Assembly: GCF_000622365.1 (NCBI RefSeq)
Contig: NZ_JASC01000013.1
Coordinates: 248,001-312,000, forward strand
DNA length: 64,000 nucleotides
Origin: Sulfitobacter noctilucae
GTDB lineage: Bacteria > Pseudomonadota > Alphaproteobacteria > Rhodobacterales > Rhodobacteraceae
Reading direction: 5' to 3'
Position 1 is the first letter of the stretch. Each line of letters opens with the position of its first letter. A program made the translations under genes and the position numbers. The notes under the pieces are model-generated. The model saw nothing but the letters and a program-made list of their open reading frames with translations, was not told the origin of the DNA and did no database searches. Below are positions 1 to 8,581 of the stretch, in pieces.

Positions 1-107
1 CCGCGCAGCGAGATCTGCACAACGTCTTCAGCTTTGTCTTCGTCTAGTGTGGTGAGAATACGGGCCAGAAGTGCATCACTTGTGGCCATGTCAGAACCTA
101 CCGCCAT
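1..107 (-). CDS. rsfS: Ribosome silencing factor RsfS, N-terminal part (runs off the window)
   Basis: Only the first ~35 codons are present. The translation contains ATSDALLARILTTLDEDKAED followed by VVQISLRG, which matches the start of the RsfS/Iojap family (a helix with DDKAEDV, then a strand ending LxG). RsfS binds ribosomal protein L14 and blocks subunit joining during starvation. The start is uncertain: ATG codons in frame lie at 107, 89 and 188. The strongest Shine-Dalgarno (TAAGGAGG) serves an out-of-frame ATG at 163, whose short frame ends exactly on the ATG at 107 (TGATG), so I chose 107. The family call is fairly firm despite the short piece; the exact N-terminus is not. Confidence 0.72.
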   Translation of the reverse strand, partial: MAVGSDMATSDALLARILTTLDEDKAEDVVQISLR

Positions 108-163
108 CAGCGGTGCTTTCTGTGTCGCAGACTGATCTGCGTTCGCTTGGATTGCCAGGACAT
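107..163 (-). CDS. Possible 18-codon leader ORF before rsfS
   Basis: An ATG at 163 follows an excellent Shine-Dalgarno (GGAGG with 3 bases before the ATG). It opens an 18-codon frame, MSWQSKRTQISLRHRKHR, whose TGA shares its A with the in-frame ATG of rsfS (TGATG). The peptide is strongly basic. Either this is a real leader peptide that couples translation into rsfS, or a frame error hides the true rsfS N-terminus. The sequence alone does not decide. Confidence 0.3.
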   Translation of the reverse strand: MSWQSKRTQISLRHRKHR

Positions 164-197
164 TGTCCTCCTTACCTCGCGCCTCCATGCCCCGGGC

Positions 198-228
198 GCT
201 GGGGATGTTTAAGAATAACAACCCCAGC
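198..228 (-). other. Imperfect hairpin between the flavoprotein gene and rsfS
   Basis: GCTGGGG (198-204) pairs with CCCCAGC (222-228). After one A/A mismatch TGTT (206-209) pairs with AACA (217-220), around a 7-nt loop. No T-run follows on either strand, so it is not a standard intrinsic terminator. It lies in the 5' region of rsfS, just upstream of its ribosome-binding site, and could separate the two transcripts or stabilise one of them. Confidence 0.4.
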
Positions 229-274
229 ACGACATTTCAATGACAGCCGCCAAGATCGGCGGTTCTATGTGACC

Positions 275-946
275 TCACCACCCTTCTTCGGTGATGATGT
301 CTGATTTTGCGGCACCCAGATCCGTCAGGGCATCGCGCATGGCGTCCACAAATTCGCCCGGACCACAGAGATAGAATTTTTGGCTGAAACTCTTGATTGT
401 GCCAGCGAGAAATTCCTTGTCTATCTGACCGGTTGCCAAACTGTCGCTCTCTTGATCCGTGAGGACAAAGACTTCGCTGAGGCCCAGCATGGCCTCCCAC
501 TCCCCGCGCAAGATGATGTCGTCTTCGGCCTTGTTAGAAAAGATCAGAGTACATCCATCTATTTTGTTGGCGCGCGCACGGGCGCGGAGAATTGGAATAA
601 ACGGGGTGATACCGGCACCAGCGGCCAGAAACACCCCGGGCCCTTTGTCTTCAATTGCGCCGAAAGGCTCTTCCATCGTGACGGTCGATCCCGGGCTGAG
701 TTTCGGCAGTTGTTCGGTCACCCCATCGTGGTCGGGATAACTCTTGATGGTGAACTCAAGATCAATGTCGTCGGGTTGGGAGGTGAAGGTAAAAGGCCGA
801 CCCTTGTCGCGCCAGCCATCTGCGTTGATCGCCAACTCCGTGGCCTGCCCGGGCGCAAAGCTTGTGCCCTGTGGTTTACTGAAAATATAGCGGTGCGTGT
901 CGTGCGTAAGCTGTTCAATTTTCTTCAAAACAATCGTTTGGGTCAT
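275..946 (-). CDS. Flavodoxin/ferredoxin-NADP reductase-like FAD oxidoreductase
   Basis: The 223-residue cytosolic flavoprotein has the FNR fold. An N-terminal FAD beta-barrel carries the RPFTFTSQP motif (RxxT/S type, around residue 50). A pyridine-nucleotide half carries AAGAGITPFIPILR (around residue 108) and CGPGEFVDAM near the C-terminus, ending in an aromatic residue (EEGW). It should move electrons between NAD(P)H and a small redox partner. No 2Fe-2S domain is attached, so it is a stand-alone reductase. The ATG at 946 has GGAGACATCC just before it; a longer frame upstream lacks such a site. The electron partner is unknown. Confidence 0.85.
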   Translation of the reverse strand: MTQTIVLKKIEQLTHDTHRYIFSKPQGTSFAPGQATELAINADGWRDKGRPFTFTSQPDDIDLEFTIKSYPDHDGVTEQLPKLSPGSTVTMEEPFGAIEDKGPGVFLAAGAGITPFIPILRARARANKIDGCTLIFSNKAEDDIILRGEWEAMLGLSEVFVLTDQESDSLATGQIDKEFLAGTIKSFSQKFYLCGPGEFVDAMRDALTDLGAAKSDIITEEGW

Positions 947-1034
947 GGATGTCTCCTTTGACTCATCAACGCCCCGTACGATCAGAGGTTCCGCCAGCCG
1001 CCCCTCCTGCGCCAGTAGGCCGCAGATGGAGCCT

Positions 1035-2387
1035 TCAGGTCGAAGCATCCTTTGCCGCACGGCGGGATAGAGACAACTTGCTGTCTTCCAGCATCAGCAC
1101 CTCGCGCTGCGGGAAGGGGATCGAGATATCGTTCTCTTGGAAGGCATCCCAAAGCGCGAGATAGACATTTCCGCGGATGTTGGTCAGCCCGCCGGTGGGG
1201 TCCTTGATCCAGAACCGCAGAATGTAATCCACGGAGCTGTCGCCAAATCCCACGATGTGACAGACAGGCGGCTTGAAACTCAGCACGCGGTCAACGTTGC
1301 TGGCTGCTGCGATCGCCAGCTTGCGCACCTGATGCGGATCGTCGCCATAGGCGGTGCCGAAATAGATATCCAGCCGCACGAAATCATTGGAATGGGACCA
1401 GTTGACCACTTGGCCCGTGATTAAGTCTTCGTTCGGGATCAGGTATTCCTTGCCATCCCGCGTGACCACAGAAGCATAGCGCGCGCCGAGGGTCTGGATC
1501 CAGCCAAAGGTATCGCCCAGTGAAATCACATCGCCGGGTTTGATCGACTTGTCTAGAAGGATTATGACACCCGACACAAGGTTGGACACCACCTTTTGCA
1601 GACCAAAACCAAGGCCCACACCAATCGCCCCCGACAGCACCGCAAGGCCGGTCAGATCAATGCCCACCGCCTTGACGCCCAGATAAAGAGCGATGCCGTA
1701 CATGGCCAACTGAACGCCTTTAACAGCCAGCACTTTCATCGACGGGCTGATGTCCTCGTTCTTGCGAATGGTACTGGCGGTGGCCTGACTGGCGACACGC
1801 GCCAGCGTGACCAGGACGCCGATCACCACCAGAGCGGTCAACAACGTCAAAGCCGACACACGGAAGTCGCCGACCTGTACCGCCAGCCGGTCCATAAACG
1901 CCGCTACATCATCAGAGACATTCAGCAGATAGAGTGTGGCGTAAATCCAAAGCCCCCAGGTCACGATCCGCCGCAATGGCCGGTTGCGCACCAGCCGCGT
2001 GGCGAATGCAATTCCGACAAGCACAGCCGCAAGGACGGCGGCCAACCCGATCAGATAGGACCGTGAGGGCCAGGTGATGTTTTGCATCACCGTATAGACC
2101 GCAAAAGCCAGCGCCGCGAACCACATCAGACCCAGGCGGCGTTTGAATTGCACCACAGCGCGCAGCTGCCATTTGGCCCATCCCTCGCGGGACCGCACCC
2201 ACTGCTCTACCAGGCGGCCCGACGCACCATGCAGCAGATAGGCTAGCACGGCAATCGCCAGAACAATAAGTACCTGATTTTGCCGCCAGCCGGGCTGGAT
2301 CACTCCTTGCAGAAACGCTGACACACTGATCCAGAAGCCCTCCATTGTGCTGATGAATTCGGCGAAGGGATCGGTCAACTCTTGCAT
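1035..2387 (-). CDS. MscS-family small-conductance mechanosensitive channel
   Basis: The 450-residue inner-membrane protein has several N-terminal hydrophobic helices, a glycine/alanine-rich pore helix (AIGVGLGFGLQKVVSNLVSG, mid-protein) and the downstream beta domain with KPGDVISLGDTFGWIQTLG and RDGKEYLIPNEDLI. That is the MscS signature region (TM3 plus middle beta domain). It would act as an osmotic release valve. The C-terminal alpha-beta domain is present. The start at 2387 follows AGGAGCCTTC; the open frame continues 82 codons further upstream without family similarity. It is longer than E. coli MscS (286 residues) because of extra N-terminal helices, like YnaI/YbdG-type members. It is divergent from leuC. 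Confidence 0.9.
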   Translation of the reverse strand: MQELTDPFAEFISTMEGFWISVSAFLQGVIQPGWRQNQVLIVLAIAVLAYLLHGASGRLVEQWVRSREGWAKWQLRAVVQFKRRLGLMWFAALAFAVYTVMQNITWPSRSYLIGLAAVLAAVLVGIAFATRLVRNRPLRRIVTWGLWIYATLYLLNVSDDVAAFMDRLAVQVGDFRVSALTLLTALVVIGVLVTLARVASQATASTIRKNEDISPSMKVLAVKGVQLAMYGIALYLGVKAVGIDLTGLAVLSGAIGVGLGFGLQKVVSNLVSGVIILLDKSIKPGDVISLGDTFGWIQTLGARYASVVTRDGKEYLIPNEDLITGQVVNWSHSNDFVRLDIYFGTAYGDDPHQVRKLAIAAASNVDRVLSFKPPVCHIVGFGDSSVDYILRFWIKDPTGGLTNIRGNVYLALWDAFQENDISIPFPQREVLMLEDSKLSLSRRAAKDAST

Positions 2388-2647
2388 GAAGGCTCCTGTT
2401 TGAGGAAAGGTCGCATGGGCGGGAACAGCCTGCAAGTCTTCAACGCTTGCAGCAAAGGCTGTTGGGGGGTATCTCATCCTCCATGAAACGCATTTTCGAC
2501 TCAAGTGACCGTATCCGCCTGCGTGAACGCTTTTTCGGCGCGACACATGCTGTGCTGGCGCGGACCTGACCAGCCAGACGGACGGTGCCTGTACCGGACC
2601 GGACCCTGACAAAGACCCATCACTCACAACCATACGGGAGAGGACCT

Positions 2648-4051
2648 ATGTCCCCCAAAACGCTTTACGATAAAATCTGGGATGCGCATCTCGCCCACGA
2701 GGCCGACGACGGCACCTGCCTTCTCTACATCGACCGCCATCTGGTCCATGAAGTGACCTCGCCGCAGGCCTTTGAAGGCCTACGTATGACGGGCCGCACC
2801 GTGCGCGCACCGGACAAGACCATCGCCGTGCCGGACCACAATGTGCCCACGACGCTGGACCGCGCCAATGCGGCCACCATGACCGAAGACAGCCGCATTC
2901 AGGTCGAGGCGCTTGATAAAAACGCCAAGGATTTCGGCATCCACTATTACCCCGTGTCCGACGTCCGTCAGGGCATCGTGCACATCGTCGGGCCCGAGCA
3001 GGGCTGGACGCTGCCCGGTATGACCGTGGTTTGCGGCGACAGCCACACGGCGACCCACGGTGCCTTTGGTGCACTAGCACATGGCATCGGCACCTCCGAG
3101 GTTGAACACGTTCTGGCCACGCAAACGCTGATCCAGAAGAAATCCAAGAACATGAAGGTCGAGATCACCGGCAAACTGCGCCCCGGCGTGACGGCCAAGG
3201 ACATCACCCTTTCCGTCATCGGTGCCACCGGCACTGCAGGCGGCACCGGCTATGTCATCGAATACATGGGCGAAGCGATCCGCGACCTCAGCATGGAAGG
3301 CCGTATGACCGTGTGCAACATGGCCATCGAAGGCGGTGCGCGGGCGGGCATCATCGCGCCCGACGAGAAGACCTATGAATATTGCCTGGGCCGCCCTCAC
3401 GCGCCAAAAGGCGCACAATGGGAAGCGGCGATGGAATGGTGGAAGACACTCTATTCCGACGATGATGCGGTCTGGGACAAAGTCATCACGCTCAAGGGCG
3501 AAGATATCGCCCCCGTCGTCACCTGGGGCACGTCTCCCGAAGATGTGCTGCCGATCACGGCCAATGTACCGGCAGCGTCAGACTTTGAAGGCGGTAAGGT
3601 CGGCGCGGCCCAGCGCTCGCTCGACTATATGGGCCTGACGGCGGGCACCCCGCTCAAGGATGTTGCCATCGACACCGTCTTCATTGGCTCTTGCACAAAT
3701 GGCCGCATCGAAGATCTGCGTGCCGCTGCTGCAATCCTGAAAGGCAAGAAAATCGCCGTGACGCGTGCGATGGTCGTACCCGGCTCGGGCCTTGTGCGTG
3801 CCCAGGCCGAAGAAGAGGGCCTGGCCGATATTTTCAAAGAAGCCGGTTTCGAATGGCGCCTTGCGGGATGTTCAATGTGTCTGGCGATGAACCCAGATCA
3901 GCTTGCCCCCGGCGAACGCTGTGCTGCCACGTCCAACCGCAACTTCGAGGGCCGTCAGGGCCGGGGCGGACGTACCCACCTGATGTCACCCGCGATGGCG
4001 GCTGCGGCGGCGATCACCGGCAAACTAACCGATGTGCGCGAACTGATGTAA
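2648..4051 (+). CDS. leuC: 3-isopropylmalate dehydratase large subunit
   Basis: The 467-residue aconitase-family subunit isomerises 2- to 3-isopropylmalate in leucine synthesis. Visible family marks are [11 protein letters not shown] at the start, [20 protein letters not shown], and the 4Fe-4S ligands in GSCTNGR (around residue 347) and [10 protein letters not shown] (around residues 408-411), followed by [10 protein letters not shown]. Length fits LeuC. The start at 2648 is preceded by GGGAGAGGACC; an earlier in-frame ATG/GTG at 2585 adds residues outside the family. It pairs with leuD 88 bases downstream, and leuB follows after two unrelated genes. Confidence 0.98.
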   Translation: MSPKTLYDKIWDAHLAHEADDGTCLLYIDRHLVHEVTSPQAFEGLRMTGRTVRAPDKTIAVPDHNVPTTLDRANAATMTEDSRIQVEALDKNAKDFGIHYYPVSDVRQGIVHIVGPEQGWTLPGMTVVCGDSHTATHGAFGALAHGIGTSEVEHVLATQTLIQKKSKNMKVEITGKLRPGVTAKDITLSVIGATGTAGGTGYVIEYMGEAIRDLSMEGRMTVCNMAIEGGARAGIIAPDEKTYEYCLGRPHAPKGAQWEAAMEWWKTLYSDDDAVWDKVITLKGEDIAPVVTWGTSPEDVLPITANVPAASDFEGGKVGAAQRSLDYMGLTAGTPLKDVAIDTVFIGSCTNGRIEDLRAAAAILKGKKIAVTRAMVVPGSGLVRAQAEEEGLADIFKEAGFEWRLAGCSMCLAMNPDQLAPGERCAATSNRNFEGRQGRGGRTHLMSPAMAAAAAITGKLTDVRELM

Positions 4052-4064
4052 TCCGCTGCTCATT

Positions 4065-4114
4065 CCGCCCTTCGAACGTTCTTTGCCATAACAGCGAAGA
4101 TATCCGAAGGGTGG
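4065..4114 (+). other. Long-loop hairpin between leuC and leuD
   Basis: CCGCCCTTCG (4065-4074) can pair with CGAAGGGTGG (4105-4114), with one G-U pair, across a 30-nt loop. The 3' arm runs into a GGAGGAG stretch, while the AGGAG that should serve leuD lies a little further on. It may tune leuD expression or only space the genes. It is a weak structural call made by eye. Confidence 0.3.
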
Positions 4115-4139
4115 AGGAGCCGCGCTAGGAGATAATCCA

Positions 4140-4745
4140 ATGAACAAATTCACCACCCTCACCGGGATCGCGGCTCCCATGCCGCTGATCAACATCGACA
4201 CCGATATGATCATCCCCAAGCAGTTTCTGAAAACCATCAAACGCTCCGGCCTTGGTGTGAACCTGTTTGACGAGATGCGCTATGATGACGACCGCAACGA
4301 GATCCCCGATTTCGTGCTGAACAAACCGCAATACCGCGAGGCGCAGATCCTTGTGGCGGGCGATAACTTTGGTTGCGGATCATCGCGTGAACATGCGCCA
4401 TGGGCGATTGCCGATTTTGGCATCACCTGCGTGATCGCCCCAAGCTACGCAGATATTTTCTACAACAACTGCTTCAAGAACGGCATCTTGCCCATAGCCC
4501 TGCCCCAAGAGCAGATCGACGTGTTGATGAAGGACGCGGAAAAAGGCGCTAACGCCCGTATGACCGTGGACCTTGAAGCACAAACCGTCACCACCTCTGA
4601 CGGCGATGTTTTCTCCTTTGAGGTCGACGCTTTCAAAAAGCACTGTTTGATGAACGGCTTGGACGATATCGGCCTGACAATGGAGAAAGCGGCGTCAATC
4701 GACGCCTTTGAAAGCCAGGCTTCGCAAAGCCGCCCTTGGGTTTAA
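4140..4745 (+). CDS. leuD: 3-isopropylmalate dehydratase small subunit
   Basis: The 201-residue partner of LeuC forms the swivel domain of the isomerase. It shows the LeuD pattern [16 protein letters not shown] near the N-terminus, then [20 protein letters not shown], which holds the substrate-binding serine/arginine loop, and [18 protein letters not shown]. Size is typical. AGGAG lies about 9 bases before the ATG. It is co-directional with leuC and surely co-transcribed. Confidence 0.98.
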   Translation: MNKFTTLTGIAAPMPLINIDTDMIIPKQFLKTIKRSGLGVNLFDEMRYDDDRNEIPDFVLNKPQYREAQILVAGDNFGCGSSREHAPWAIADFGITCVIAPSYADIFYNNCFKNGILPIALPQEQIDVLMKDAEKGANARMTVDLEAQTVTTSDGDVFSFEVDAFKKHCLMNGLDDIGLTMEKAASIDAFESQASQSRPWV

Positions 4746-4790
4746 GGCGCAGGCTGCCTTACTCCACGCATTAACAGCACTAAGGGCTGG

Positions 4791-4821
4791 TCTTGTGGGT
4801 GCCATCGCGTCGCCCACAAGA
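4791..4821 (+). terminator. Stem-loop after leuD, possible terminator
   Basis: TCTTGTGGG (4791-4799) pairs perfectly with CCCACAAGA (4813-4821), and two more pairs (one G-U) extend the stem inward around a 9-nt loop. A pyrimidine-rich but interrupted tract (TTCTGCCTCTTTCTT) follows, not a clean T-run. It is the only structured element in the 302-base gap 4746-5047, which otherwise shows no gene. Termination is partial at best on this evidence. Confidence 0.4.
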
Positions 4822-5047
4822 TGTCGCGTTCTGCCTCTTTCTTGCCTGATAATAGATGCAAGAACGCACCACCCCTACCCTCAAAATGCCCCAGATCTTC
4901 ACCATCGTTAACCAATGCACTTGAGCACTAAGGCGAAAGAAGGCACAAATTGGGCAAGAATGAGGCAGTCCCCCAGATCCCGGGGGCAACAAGTTGGAAC
5001 AAGACCGCGGCACGTATCGCGACTGGCCAGTTTGGAAGGGTAGAGTA

Positions 5048-5890
5048 GTGATTGGACGTATGACAGGCGCGGCAACGCGTGGTTTCCTTGTGGCATTGCT
5101 AATTTTGCTTCCGGCGCTCTTGTTGCCGGGCGTCGCAAGCGATTCTACACAGATCACAGTGCTGGTAGCCTTGCTTGCCGCTTTCATGACCTTCGTCGAA
5201 TACAATTCAAATTTCCCCAGCATCGTCGAATTCCGTGAAGCGCCGCCGTTCAACCGGCTTCGGTTTGCGGCACTTTTCACGACTGTTCTGGTCCTTAGCC
5301 TGATCCTGCGCGGCCAAAGCAATCCGACATTGCTGACAAATGCCCTGACGTCGATCGGGACAATTCTGGGCAATGCGATCGACTTCCCCTATTCACCTGT
5401 GCGTCTGGTGGTTCTGATGCTGCCCGAGAACGCGGACCCTGCGCTGGTATCTTCTGTGCGTACCGCCGCTGGTATTTCCTATCTCGTGTCGCTTTGTGCG
5501 ATGACGGCCTTTCTGGTGCTTGTCCGCGTGCTGGGCTGGCCCGCCCGCCACGGCGCATTCAACGTCTGGATCAACCTGCCGCTGTTTGATCCGACCGCGG
5601 GCGGTGACGTGCTGACCCGTTTGCAGCGGGATGCCCGTATCAATATCACGCTGGGCTTCCTGTTGCCGTTTGTCATTCCCGCAGTGGTCAAACTGGCGGC
5701 CGATCTGATAGACCCGATCACACTCGACAACGCTCAAACCCTTATCTGGACACTCAGCGCATGGGCCTTCCTTCCCGCCAGCATGATCATGCGCGGCATC
5801 GCGATGGGCCGGGTTGCCGACATGATCGAAGACAAACGCCGCCGCACCTATGCCAGCGCGGACGCAGAAGAGGGTCTGCGCCCCGCCTGA
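5048..5890 (+). CDS. Conserved polytopic membrane protein, function unknown
   Basis: About 280 residues with roughly six to seven hydrophobic segments. The first is GFLVALLILLPALLLPGV near the N-terminus; others include ITVLVALLAAFMTFV, LFTTVLVLSLIL, GISYLVSLCAMTAFLVLV, ITLGFLLPFVIPAVV and TLIWTLSAWAFLPASMIM. A polar, charged tail ends EEGLRPA. I recognise no domain. I placed the start at the GTG at 5048 (GGAAGGG about 10 bases upstream); an ATG at 5060 is the alternative. Its stop overlaps the first possible codon of the next gene, so the two are probably translated together between leuD and leuB. Confidence 0.75.
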   Translation: MIGRMTGAATRGFLVALLILLPALLLPGVASDSTQITVLVALLAAFMTFVEYNSNFPSIVEFREAPPFNRLRFAALFTTVLVLSLILRGQSNPTLLTNALTSIGTILGNAIDFPYSPVRLVVLMLPENADPALVSSVRTAAGISYLVSLCAMTAFLVLVRVLGWPARHGAFNVWINLPLFDPTAGGDVLTRLQRDARINITLGFLLPFVIPAVVKLAADLIDPITLDNAQTLIWTLSAWAFLPASMIMRGIAMGRVADMIEDKRRRTYASADAEEGLRPA

Positions 5891-6891
5891 TCGCAGTTTG
5901 CCTGATTGCGGTTTGCCTACTCTGGCTCACACCTGTCATCGCCGCCGCCGATACGGTGCGGGTTGCAACCTTCAACACCGAAGCGTCGCGCAAAGGTCCG
6001 GGCTTGTTGTTACGGGACATCCTGAAAGGCGATGACCCACATATCACCGGTTTGATTGCGGAAATCAGCCGCGTCGATCCCGATATATTGGTGCTTCAGG
6101 GCATAGACTACGACATTCAAAATCTGGCTCTTGCCGCTTTGGCCGATGCTTTAGCGCAGGCAGGCAGCCCCTACCCCTATATCTTTGCGGCACCGCCAAA
6201 TGCTGGGCGAATGACCGATCTCGACCTTGATGGAGACGGCGCAACCGGTGGCCCGGGCGATGCACAGGGCTATGGCCGGTTCTTTGGTCAGGGCCATATG
6301 GCGCTGCTGTCGCGCTACCCGATCTTGACGGATGACATTCAGGATTATTCCACTTTGCTTTGGCGCGATCTACCGGATGCGCTTTTGCCTGAGCAGAACG
6401 GCAGCGGTTTCCCCTCAGAGGCCGCGCTGGATATACAACGCCTGTCGTCCAAGGGGCATTGGGTCGTTCCGGTCATGCATCCTGAGATGGGGCGGATCAC
6501 ACTGCTGACCTATCACGCCACCCCGCCTGTTTTTGACGGGCCGGAGGATCGCAACGGCAAACGCAATCACGATGAAACTGCTTTCTGGGCCCACTATCTG
6601 AACGAACAATTCGGCCCTCCCCCCCAGACCCGGTTTTTCCTGCTGGGTGACGCCAACCTAGACCCCAAGCGCGGTGATGGCATTGGCCGTGCGATGCAAA
6701 ACCTGCTGGCCGATCCACGGCTGCAAGATCCCTTGCCGGAGCAACCCACAGTGGACTGGGCGCAAACCGGGCCAATGCGTGTGGACTATCTGCTGCCCTC
6801 AATCGACTGGACCGTGACAGATGCGGCCGTCGAGCCCCGAAACCCCAATTTAAGCCGTCACGCGCTGATCTGGGTCGATGTCATGCCCTAG
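5887..6891 (+). CDS. Secreted endonuclease/exonuclease/phosphatase-fold protein, probable CTG start
   Basis: About 334 residues of the DNase I-like (EEP) fold. Family marks are VATFNTEA at the start of the fold, DPDILVLQGID, LLGDANLDPKRGDG, MRVDYLLPS and SRHALIWVDV. At the position where most EEP enzymes carry a metal-binding Glu (LQE), this protein has LQG, so catalysis is uncertain. No ATG, GTG or TTG lies near the signal-peptide-like start; CTG at 5887, overlapping the upstream TGA as CTGA, fits best. The hydrophobic start LIAVCLIAVCLLWL comes from a 15-nt tandem duplication and leads to an AAADT cleavage-like site. Function in the periplasm is unknown. Confidence 0.75.
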   Translation: MIAVCLIAVCLLWLTPVIAAADTVRVATFNTEASRKGPGLLLRDILKGDDPHITGLIAEISRVDPDILVLQGIDYDIQNLALAALADALAQAGSPYPYIFAAPPNAGRMTDLDLDGDGATGGPGDAQGYGRFFGQGHMALLSRYPILTDDIQDYSTLLWRDLPDALLPEQNGSGFPSEAALDIQRLSSKGHWVVPVMHPEMGRITLLTYHATPPVFDGPEDRNGKRNHDETAFWAHYLNEQFGPPPQTRFFLLGDANLDPKRGDGIGRAMQNLLADPRLQDPLPEQPTVDWAQTGPMRVDYLLPSIDWTVTDAAVEPRNPNLSRHALIWVDVMP

Positions 6892-6956
6892 GTCTTCTTG
6901 ACCCTTGCGGACCATCACGCTACGCCGCCTGAAACAGTTTTATCAAGGAGCGTCCC

Positions 6957-8063
6957 ATGGCCAACCCAACTTTGCTTATCCTTGCCGGTGATGGCATCGG
7001 CCCCGAGGTGATGGGCCAGGTCACACGGATCATTGACTGGTTCGGTGCCAAGCGCGACCTGCCATTTGATGTAGAGCATGACCTCGTTGGCGGGGCAGCC
7101 TATGACAAACACGGCACACCCCTGCATGACGACACGATGGCGCGCGCGCTTGAGGTTGACGCGGTCCTGCTGGGCGCTGTGGGTGGCCCGAAATACGACG
7201 ATCTGGATTTCAGCGTGAAGCCAGAGCGCGGCCTGCTACGTCTGCGCAAGGAAATGGACCTCTTCTCCAACCTGCGCCCGGCCCAGTGCTTCGACGCGCT
7301 CGCAGATTTCTCCTCACTGAAGAAAGAACTGGTTGCTGGCCTCGATATCATGATCGTGCGCGAGCTGACCTCCGGCGTCTATTTCGGCGAACCGCGCGGC
7401 ATTTTCGAAGAAGGCAACGAACGCGTCGGCATCAACACCCAGCGCTACACCGAAAGCGAGATCGACCGCGTAGCACGCTCGGCTTTCGAGCTGGCCCGCA
7501 AGCGGAACAACAAGGTCTGTTCCATGGAAAAGGCCAACGTCATGGAATCCGGCATACTGTGGCGCGAAGTGGTGCAAAAGGTCCATGACGAGGATTACCC
7601 CGATGTGGAGCTGAGCCACATGTACGCTGACAATGGCGCGATGCAGCTGGTCCGCGCGCCCAAGCAGTTTGATGTGATCGTCACTGACAACCTCTTTGGC
7701 GATATCCTGTCTGACTGTGCGGCGATGCTGACTGGATCACTCGGCATGTTGCCCTCTGCCTCACTTGGTGCGCCCAATGCCGATGGTCGGCCCAAGGCGC
7801 TCTACGAGCCCGTGCATGGCTCAGCTCCCGACATCGCGGGCCAGGGCAAAGCAAACCCGATCGCCTGTACCCTCAGCTTTGCGATGGCGCTGCGTTATTC
7901 CTTTGATCAGGGCGACGAGGCGACACGTCTGGAACAGGCCGTGGAAAAAGTGTTGGCCGATGGTGCGCGCACCGCTGATCTGATGGGCCCCGAAGGTGGC
8001 ACGCCGATCAGCACGTCGGAAATGGGCGATGCCATTCTGGCCGCCTTGGATGCCAGCCTGTAA
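6957..8063 (+). CDS. leuB: 3-isopropylmalate dehydrogenase
   Basis: The 368-residue NAD-dependent decarboxylating dehydrogenase makes 4-methyl-2-oxopentanoate in leucine synthesis. Marks are [13 protein letters not shown] at the N-terminus, [12 protein letters not shown], the [14 protein letters not shown] arginine region, [13 protein letters not shown], the catalytic lysine region [30 protein letters not shown], and [18 protein letters not shown] binding NAD. AAGGAG lies 6 bases before the ATG. It is separated from leuCD by two membrane/secreted genes and ends at a strong terminator. Confidence 0.98.
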   Translation: MANPTLLILAGDGIGPEVMGQVTRIIDWFGAKRDLPFDVEHDLVGGAAYDKHGTPLHDDTMARALEVDAVLLGAVGGPKYDDLDFSVKPERGLLRLRKEMDLFSNLRPAQCFDALADFSSLKKELVAGLDIMIVRELTSGVYFGEPRGIFEEGNERVGINTQRYTESEIDRVARSAFELARKRNNKVCSMEKANVMESGILWREVVQKVHDEDYPDVELSHMYADNGAMQLVRAPKQFDVIVTDNLFGDILSDCAAMLTGSLGMLPSASLGAPNADGRPKALYEPVHGSAPDIAGQGKANPIACTLSFAMALRYSFDQGDEATRLEQAVEKVLADGARTADLMGPEGGTPISTSEMGDAILAALDASL

Positions 8064-8087
8064 TTAAGGCAGTACAGATGAACACGC

Positions 8088-8112
8088 AGGGCAGCCCGTT
8101 GGGCTGCCTTTT
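8088..8112 (+). terminator. Intrinsic terminator after leuB
   Basis: GGCAGCCC (8090-8097), loop GTT, GGGCTGCC (8101-8108), extended by G-U and A-T pairs, then a TTTT run (8109-8112). This is a textbook rho-independent terminator 25 bases after the leuB stop. It also faces the end of the convergent DUF3307 gene. Confidence 0.9.
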
Positions 8113-8117
8113 GCGTT

Positions 8118-8525
8118 TCAGACCAGATACAACGCCCAGATCCACAGCATCGCCACATAGGTCAGTTGGTGCATCATCTGATCCACCCCGAAGGCGTACC
8201 AATACCTCGCCTCATCCGGCCCGTATGGCTTTTTCTCGCTGTGATAGCCTTTGAGCCAGTCGATGTGGAAATGAACGACGAATTCCGCAAAACACAAAGC
8301 AACGACAAAACCGACAGGAGCACCAAGCGCGACGAAAGCAATTAACGACAAAATGGCATGCAGCCCGGCATGCTCCACCCTGCCCCAATGCAAGTAAGCG
8401 GCGCGTCCCGCGAGCATACGCGGCGTTTGCAGAAAGAAATCCGCAACCAGATGTTTGAACTGTAGCAGCACCAGCAGTAAAAGCGCTGTCTGCAAAGCGG
8501 TATCCAAGAGTATCTCTCCTTTCAT
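8118..8525 (-). CDS. DUF3307 membrane protein
   Basis: About 135 residues, very hydrophobic. The DUF3307 features are visible: QFKHLVADFFLQTP near the N-terminus, a histidine-rich repeat of GRVEHAGLHAILS, a central FVVHFHIDWLKG, and DQMMHQLTYVAMLWIWAL at the end. Four membrane spans are likely. The role of the family is unknown. The ATG at 8525 is preceded by AGGA; a TTG at 8507 has the better Shine-Dalgarno (AAAGGAG) and could be the true start, which would remove six residues. Confidence 0.85.
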   Translation of the reverse strand: MKGEILLDTALQTALLLLVLLQFKHLVADFFLQTPRMLAGRAAYLHWGRVEHAGLHAILSLIAFVALGAPVGFVVALCFAEFVVHFHIDWLKGYHSEKKPYGPDEARYWYAFGVDQMMHQLTYVAMLWIWALYLV

Positions 8526-8581
8526 GCAATCCTAATGAATTACGCTCTGGTCGCAAATCATTTGATTTCGCCGCCGCGCTG

